A stretch of 64,000 bases of DNA, from assembly GCA_016235555.1 (NCBI GenBank), contig JACRKC010000066.1:1-64000 (forward strand), read 5' to 3'. Position numbers and translations under genes: made by a program. Below, piece after piece: positions 60,189 through 64,000 of this stretch (position 1 is the first letter of the stretch; the number at the start of each line of letters is the position of its first letter). The DNA comes from Verrucomicrobiota bacterium (lineage in GTDB: Bacteria; Verrucomicrobiota; Verrucomicrobiia; Opitutales; Opitutaceae). The notes below the pieces were generated by a model. The model worked only from the letters and a program-made list of their open reading frames with translations, was not told the origin of the DNA and did no database searches.

Positions 60189-61733
60189 ATGAAACCCCGT
60201 CACCCCCGCATCGCGGCGTTGGGCCTCGCGGCTCTCGCCTTGGCAACATCCGGATTGCTGGCCGCCGAGCGCGCGCGTCCCCGCAACATCGTCATCATCT
60301 ACGCTGACGATCTCGGCTATGGCGATGTCGGCTGTTACGGGGCGAAGCGCGTGGCGACGCCGAACGTCGACCGGCTCGCACGCGAAGGACTGCGTTTCAC
60401 GGCCGCCTACGCGACCTCGGGCACGTGCACGCCGTCGCGGTTTGCGCTGCTTTCCGGCGAATATCCGTGGCGGCGCGACGGCACGGGCGTGCTGCCGGGC
60501 GACGCGGCGCTCGTGATCGATCTCAATCGCGCGACACTGCCGACGCTGTTGAAAAAAGCGGGCTACACCACTGGCGTCGTCGGCAAATGGCATCTCGGTC
60601 TCGGCGCGAAGGGGCAGCCGATCGATTGGAACAAGCCGATCACCCCCGGGCCGCGCGAGGTGGGGTTCGATTATCACTTCATCATGGCGGCGACGGGCGA
60701 CCGCGTGCCGTGCGTCTACGTCGAGCAGCAGCGCGTGGTCGGCCTCGATCCGGCGGACCCGTTGCGTGTGGACTACCAGAAGCCGTTCCCGGGCGAGCTC
60801 AACGGCGTGACCGACCGCGCGACGCTGAAGATGGATTGGTCGCACGGGCACAACATGGCGGTCGTCAATGGCGTCGGGCGCATCGGCTACTACACGGGCG
60901 GCAAGGCGGCGCAGTGGGTCGACGAGGACATGGCGGATACGTTTACCAAACACGCGGTGGATTTCATCGCGCGCGAAAAGGCGAAGCCGTTCTTCCTGTT
61001 CTTCGCGACGCACAGCATCCATGTGCCGCGCGTGCCGCACGCGCGTTTTGCCGGCAAGACCGGCATGGGGCCGCGCGGCGATGCGATCGTGGAGTTCGAC
61101 TGGCAGGTGGGCGAGGTGCTGGCGGCCTTGGAAAAACACGGCCTCACGCGCGACACGCTCGTCCTCCTGTCGAGCGACAACGGCCCGGTGGTCGACGATG
61201 GCTACAAGGACCAGGCGGTCGAGAAACTGGGTGACCACCGCCCGGCGGGCCCATTCCGCGGCGGCAAATACAGCCGCTTCGAGGCGGGCACGCGCGTGCC
61301 GTTCATCGTGCGCTGGCCCGGCCACGTGAAGCCGGGCACCACGACCGAGGCGATGGTGAGTCAGGTGGATTTTGCCGCGACATTCGCGGCGATGGCGGGC
61401 GTTAAACCCGGCGACAACGACGCGCCCGACAGTCTCGATGTCGGTGCCGCGCTGCTCGGCCAATCGCCGCGCGGGCGCGATTACGTGATCGAACACTCGG
61501 GGCGGCTCGCGTTGCGCGAGGGCAATTGGAAATTCATCCAGCCCGCACCGCAGGGCGTGGCCTTCAACAAGGCGACGGCCACCGAGACGGCCAACTCGCC
61601 GCAGCCGCAACTCTACGATCTCGCGACCGATCCCGGCGAGAAGACCAACGTCGCCGCGGCGAACGCCGAGCGCGTCACGGCGATGGGCGACAAACTGGCC
61701 GCGTTGCAGAAGAACCCGCGCACGCGGCCCTGA
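60189..61733 (+). CDS. Sulfatase (S1 family)
   Basis: A 514-residue type I sulfatase. The ATG at 60189 gives a signal peptide (MKPRHPRIAALGLAALALAT, cleavage near AAE); an in-frame ATG at 60168 is the alternative. The formylglycine signature is C80-T-P-S-R (SGTCTPSRFALLSGEY) and the metal site is D40-D41 (NIVIIYADDLGYGDVG). Further matches are VVGKWHLGLG, THSIHVP and LLSSDNGPVVDDGYKD, with FRGGKYSRFEAGTRVPFIVR. It removes sulfate esters from a glycan in the periplasm. It heads a row of three sulfatase genes. Maturation needs a formylglycine-generating enzyme encoded elsewhere. Confidence 0.93.
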   Translation: MKPRHPRIAALGLAALALATSGLLAAERARPRNIVIIYADDLGYGDVGCYGAKRVATPNVDRLAREGLRFTAAYATSGTCTPSRFALLSGEYPWRRDGTGVLPGDAALVIDLNRATLPTLLKKAGYTTGVVGKWHLGLGAKGQPIDWNKPITPGPREVGFDYHFIMAATGDRVPCVYVEQQRVVGLDPADPLRVDYQKPFPGELNGVTDRATLKMDWSHGHNMAVVNGVGRIGYYTGGKAAQWVDEDMADTFTKHAVDFIAREKAKPFFLFFATHSIHVPRVPHARFAGKTGMGPRGDAIVEFDWQVGEVLAALEKHGLTRDTLVLLSSDNGPVVDDGYKDQAVEKLGDHRPAGPFRGGKYSRFEAGTRVPFIVRWPGHVKPGTTTEAMVSQVDFAATFAAMAGVKPGDNDAPDSLDVGAALLGQSPRGRDYVIEHSGRLALREGNWKFIQPAPQGVAFNKATATETANSPQPQLYDLATDPGEKTNVAAANAERVTAMGDKLAALQKNPRTRP

Positions 61734-61737
61734 ATTC

Positions 61738-61793
61738 GTAGCGGCGAGCGTGAGCGAGTGGTCTCTGATCCACTCGCTCACGCTCGCGGCTAC
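61738..61793. repeat. GAGCGTGAGCGAGTGG-type hairpin, second copy
   Basis: 24-bp arms 61738-61761 and 61770-61793 with one mismatch and an 8-nt loop, starting 5 bp after the sulfatase stop. Same family as 45818-45873. Without a T-run it is not a classic terminator but could protect the mRNA 3' end. Confidence 0.9.
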
Positions 61794-61800
61794 CAACGAA

Positions 61801-62000
61801 AGTAAAAAATCCCCGGGGCAAGCCCCGGGGCATTTGACCAGACCCACCATGCAACCTTCGACCACTCATCGTAGCGGCGAGCGCCCGCGAGCCGACGCGC
61901 TTCGACTCGCTGGCGCTCGTCGCTACCCAACCAAGGCGAAGCAAGTTTACCCGCCTGTGGCGGCGCCGCAGGCGACCAGGGCTTCGCGGTCTCGGACCCA
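61801..62000 (-). repeat. Composite palindromic repeat, copy E
   Basis: Inverted relative to copies A-D. On the plus strand it begins AGTAAAAAATCCCCGGGG and runs through a CCCCGGGGCAAGCCCCGGGG hairpin, the central palindrome and CCGCCTGTGGCGGCGCCGCA to GGTCTCGGACCCA. The GATACC-type end stops 6 bp before the ATG of the next sulfatase, so the repeat supplies most of that gene's leader. Confidence 0.9.
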
Positions 62001-62006
62001 ACGGAA

Positions 62007-63449
62007 ATGAAACTGCCAATCTTGCTTTTCTCGCTAGCCGTCGCGCTCTCCGCCGCGCCGCGCAACATTCTCATCATGCTGGCCGATGACTACGGCTACA
62101 TGGACCTCGGGGCGAACAACCCGAAGACCTTTTACGAGACCCCCAATCTCGACCGACTCGCGGCCCAAGGCGTGCGCTTCACCGACGGCTACGCGGCCAA
62201 TCCCGTGTGCTCGCCGACGCGCTACTCGATCCAGACCGGCAAGTATCCCACGCGCGCCGGTCTGACCAACTGGCTCGCGGGCATGCGCAAGGAGCGGTTC
62301 GACAATGCGCCGCTCACGCTGCAGATGCCGCTGGAGGAAACGACGCTGGCGGAAGTCTTGAAGCCCGCGGGCTACCGCACGGCGTTCGTCGGCAAGTGGC
62401 ACCTCGGTGAGGAGGCGAAGTATTGGCCGGAGGCGCAGGGGTTCGAGATCAACGTGGGCGGTTTTTCGAAAGGCTCACCGCCGAGTTATTTTTCGCCCTA
62501 TAAAAATCCGCGGCTCACCGACGGACCGCCGGGCGAGCACCTCACGATGCGGCTGGCCGACGAGACGTGCGCCCTGATCGCGAAATTCAAGACCGAAGGA
62601 AAGCCGTTCCTGATCCAGCATTGCTTCTACGACGTGCACACGCCGTTGCAGGCGCCGAAAGACCTCATCGAAAAATACCGCGCCAAGGCGGCGCGCCTCG
62701 GGTTGAAGGACGCGTTCGACGAGGAGAAACAGTATTTCATCTCCGTGAAAGGCGCGCGCCAGGTGCGGGCGGTGCAAAGTCACGCGGTCTACGCCGCGAT
62801 GGTGGAGAGCATGGACACCGCGGTTGGCAAAATTTTTAAGCAGCTGGATGACCTCGGTCTCGCGAACGACACGCTCGTAATCTTCACCTCGGACAACGGC
62901 GGCCTCTCCACCTCGGAGGGCCATCCGACCTGCAACTACCCGCTGCGCGGCGGCAAGGGCTGGGTCTACGAAGGCGGCATCCGCGAACCGTTTCTCGTGC
63001 GCCTGCCGGGTGCGGCGAAACGCGGCGCCGCCGAGCCGACGCCGGTGATGAGCATCGATATTTTCCCGACGGCGCTCGAATTTGCGGGCGTGCCGCTGCC
63101 CGCCGGCCTCACGGTGGATGGTCGCAGCCTCGTGCCGCTCCTGCGCCGGGGTGTGGCGCCGGCGCGTGACGCGCTCTTCTGGCACTACCCGCACTACGGC
63201 AACCAGGGCGGCTTTCCGGGAGGCGCCGTGCGCCTGGGCGACTGGAAGCTCGTCGAAAATTACGAAGACGGCTCCGTCGCGCTCTACAATCTGCGCGACG
63301 ACCTCGGCGAAAAACAGGATCTCGCGGCGGCCCAGCCTGAGCGAGTGCGCGCGATGCGGTCACGATTGCACGCGTGGTATCGCGAGACCGGCGCAAAGTT
63401 CCTGCGCGCGAAAGACGGCGGCCCGGCGCCGTGGCAACCCGGATTGTGA
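62007..63449 (+). CDS. Sulfatase (S1 family)
   Basis: A 480-residue sulfatase. A short signal peptide (MKLPILLFSLAVALSAA) is followed by RNILIMLADDYGYMDLG with metal ligands D27-D28. The formylglycine site is C68-S-P-T-R (PVCSPTRYSIQTGKYP). Other matches are TAFVGKWHLGEEAKYWPEAQ, QHCFYDVHTPLQAP and IFTSDNGGLSTSEGHPT, then PLRGGKGWVYEGGIREPFLV. This layout resembles the arylsulfatase A-like group acting on sulfated polysaccharides. The start is 6 bp after repeat copy E, and the stop is 14 bp before the next sulfatase, so those two are co-transcribed. Confidence 0.94.
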   Translation: MKLPILLFSLAVALSAAPRNILIMLADDYGYMDLGANNPKTFYETPNLDRLAAQGVRFTDGYAANPVCSPTRYSIQTGKYPTRAGLTNWLAGMRKERFDNAPLTLQMPLEETTLAEVLKPAGYRTAFVGKWHLGEEAKYWPEAQGFEINVGGFSKGSPPSYFSPYKNPRLTDGPPGEHLTMRLADETCALIAKFKTEGKPFLIQHCFYDVHTPLQAPKDLIEKYRAKAARLGLKDAFDEEKQYFISVKGARQVRAVQSHAVYAAMVESMDTAVGKIFKQLDDLGLANDTLVIFTSDNGGLSTSEGHPTCNYPLRGGKGWVYEGGIREPFLVRLPGAAKRGAAEPTPVMSIDIFPTALEFAGVPLPAGLTVDGRSLVPLLRRGVAPARDALFWHYPHYGNQGGFPGGAVRLGDWKLVENYEDGSVALYNLRDDLGEKQDLAAAQPERVRAMRSRLHAWYRETGAKFLRAKDGGPAPWQPGL

Positions 63450-63463
63450 AATCACCCAACCCC

Positions 63464-64000
63464 ATGCGTCACCTCCACCGATTCCTTCTGCTCGCCGTCA
63501 CGATGCTGGCGCCGGCGTGGATTGCGCGCGCGGCCACGGCCGTGCCGCCGAACATCGTGATGATCATCTCCGACGATCATCATTGGGGCGACTACGGCTT
63601 CATGGGACACGCGCGGATCCGCACGCCGACGCTCGACCGGATGGCGAAGGAGAGCCTGTTGTTCCGGCGCGGCTACGTGCCGGCGAGCCTCTGCTCGCCG
63701 AGCCTCGCGTCGATCGTGACGGGACTCCACCCGCACCAACATCGCGTGACGAGCAATGACCCGGCGATCCCGGCGGGCATGGCGCAAAAGCAGTTTCAGA
63801 AATCGGCCCAGTTCACCGACGGACGCGAAATCATGAACCGTTACATGGACGCGTTGCCCACGCTGCCCCGGGTGCTGACGCAGAACGGTTATCTCACGTT
63901 GCAGACCGGCAAGTGGTGGCAGGGCGATTTCCACCGGGGCGGGTTTACGCATGGCATGACCAAGGGCGGACGGCACGGCGACGAGGGCCTCGACATCGGC
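63464..64000 (+). CDS. Sulfatase-like hydrolase, partial, CSPSL signature
   Basis: The first 179 residues of a secreted sulfatase-fold protein cut by the window end. A signal peptide ends near residue 26 (WIARAATA). The metal-binding start is NIVMIISDDHHWGDYGFMG (D37-D38). At the active site it reads LC77-S-P-S-L81 instead of the usual Arg after the Pro-x (SLCSPSLASIVTGLHPHQHR). I recall some Planctomycetes-Verrucomicrobia sulfatases with the same change, but cannot verify it. The Cys is kept, so formylglycine formation may still occur. TGKWWQGDFHRGGFTHGM replaces the usual GKWHLG segment. Co-transcribed with the preceding sulfatase (14-bp gap). Confidence 0.88.
   Translation, partial: MRHLHRFLLLAVTMLAPAWIARAATAVPPNIVMIISDDHHWGDYGFMGHARIRTPTLDRMAKESLLFRRGYVPASLCSPSLASIVTGLHPHQHRVTSNDPAIPAGMAQKQFQKSAQFTDGREIMNRYMDALPTLPRVLTQNGYLTLQTGKWWQGDFHRGGFTHGMTKGGRHGDEGLDIG

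Noticed and set aside
57771-61865. A single 1364-codon frame covering the DPP-like peptidase and the antisense of the first sulfatase
   Set aside because: Only the part after the GTG at 59966 codes for a recognisable protein with a signal peptide; the rest is antisense to an intact sulfatase and crosses a hairpin repeat.
1-64000. CRISPR array, rRNA genes or complete insertion sequences
   Set aside because: No regularly spaced repeats, no rRNA-like sequence and no transposase gene were seen.

Overview
The window looks like a chromosome segment from a high-GC Verrucomicrobiota bacterium, most likely Opitutaceae or a close relative. The evidence is the mix of TonB-dependent receptors, several sulfatases, a twin-arginine Gfo/Idh/MocA oxidoreductase, a CE7-type esterase, very large secreted alpha-toroid proteins and secreted NHL/Ig-like proteins. 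This assignment is inferred from gene content, not from a marker gene. Starts marked GTG, and starts moved inside long open frames, were chosen from signal peptides, Shine-Dalgarno sites or overlaps with the previous gene.

Region 1 (1-1,800) holds a secreted thioredoxin-fold protein without catalytic cysteines, followed by a truncated RCC1-repeat protein that breaks off in a GC-rich segment at the window edge.

Region 2 (about 2,016-16,626) is a candidate integrative and mobilizable element ending beside tRNA-Ser(GCU). It has a MobF (TrwC/TraI-type) relaxase-helicase, a 340-bp A/C-rich divergent gap that could be oriT, a small HTH-like protein with a proline-rich tail, and a large serine recombinase with an att-like palindromic region next to the tRNA. 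No type IV secretion genes are visible. The cargo includes a CoiA-like protein, a three-gene Abi-alpha(DUF4393)/DUF2806/winged-helix operon (the best candidate for an undescribed defence system here) and a wHTH/small protein/DUF6036 nucleotidyltransferase-like module that resembles a toxin-antitoxin unit. The gaps between these genes contain long GC-rich palindromes and a 44-bp direct repeat.

Region 3 (17,351-23,686) is one operon: a sugar ABC importer clearly related to E. coli YtfQ-YtfR-YtfT-YjfF (furanose sugars), followed 9 bp later by a secreted sialidase-fold protein.

Region 4 (23,706-45,777) is a carbohydrate-use locus: two TonB-dependent receptors, three very large secreted proteins (two clear paralogues plus a related one), a Gfo/Idh/MocA oxidoreductase, a CE7-like esterase, an ExuT-like MFS transporter and an FAD-dependent oxidoreductase coupled to it. 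A divergent promoter region at 36,301-36,539 carries a paired inverted 11-mer.

Region 5 (46,228-59,966) has an M28 aminopeptidase, an unusual SUMF1/BNR/MORN fusion, an NHL-Ig protein, a TPR lipoprotein and a minus-strand run that fits 4-hydroxyproline catabolism: epimerase, DadA-like oxidase/dehydrogenase and DapA-family deaminase. Just upstream of that run is an S9 (DPP-like) peptidase. Together these suggest use of proline- or hydroxyproline-rich peptides such as collagen.

Region 6 (60,189-64,000) has three sulfatases in a row. The third is cut by the window end and has Leu where the sulfatase signature normally has Arg.

From about 26 kb to the right-hand end, many intergenic gaps carry palindromic repeat elements. 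There are at least five copies of one composite 135-200 bp family, one with a replaced centre, and several other families with inverted terminal arms.
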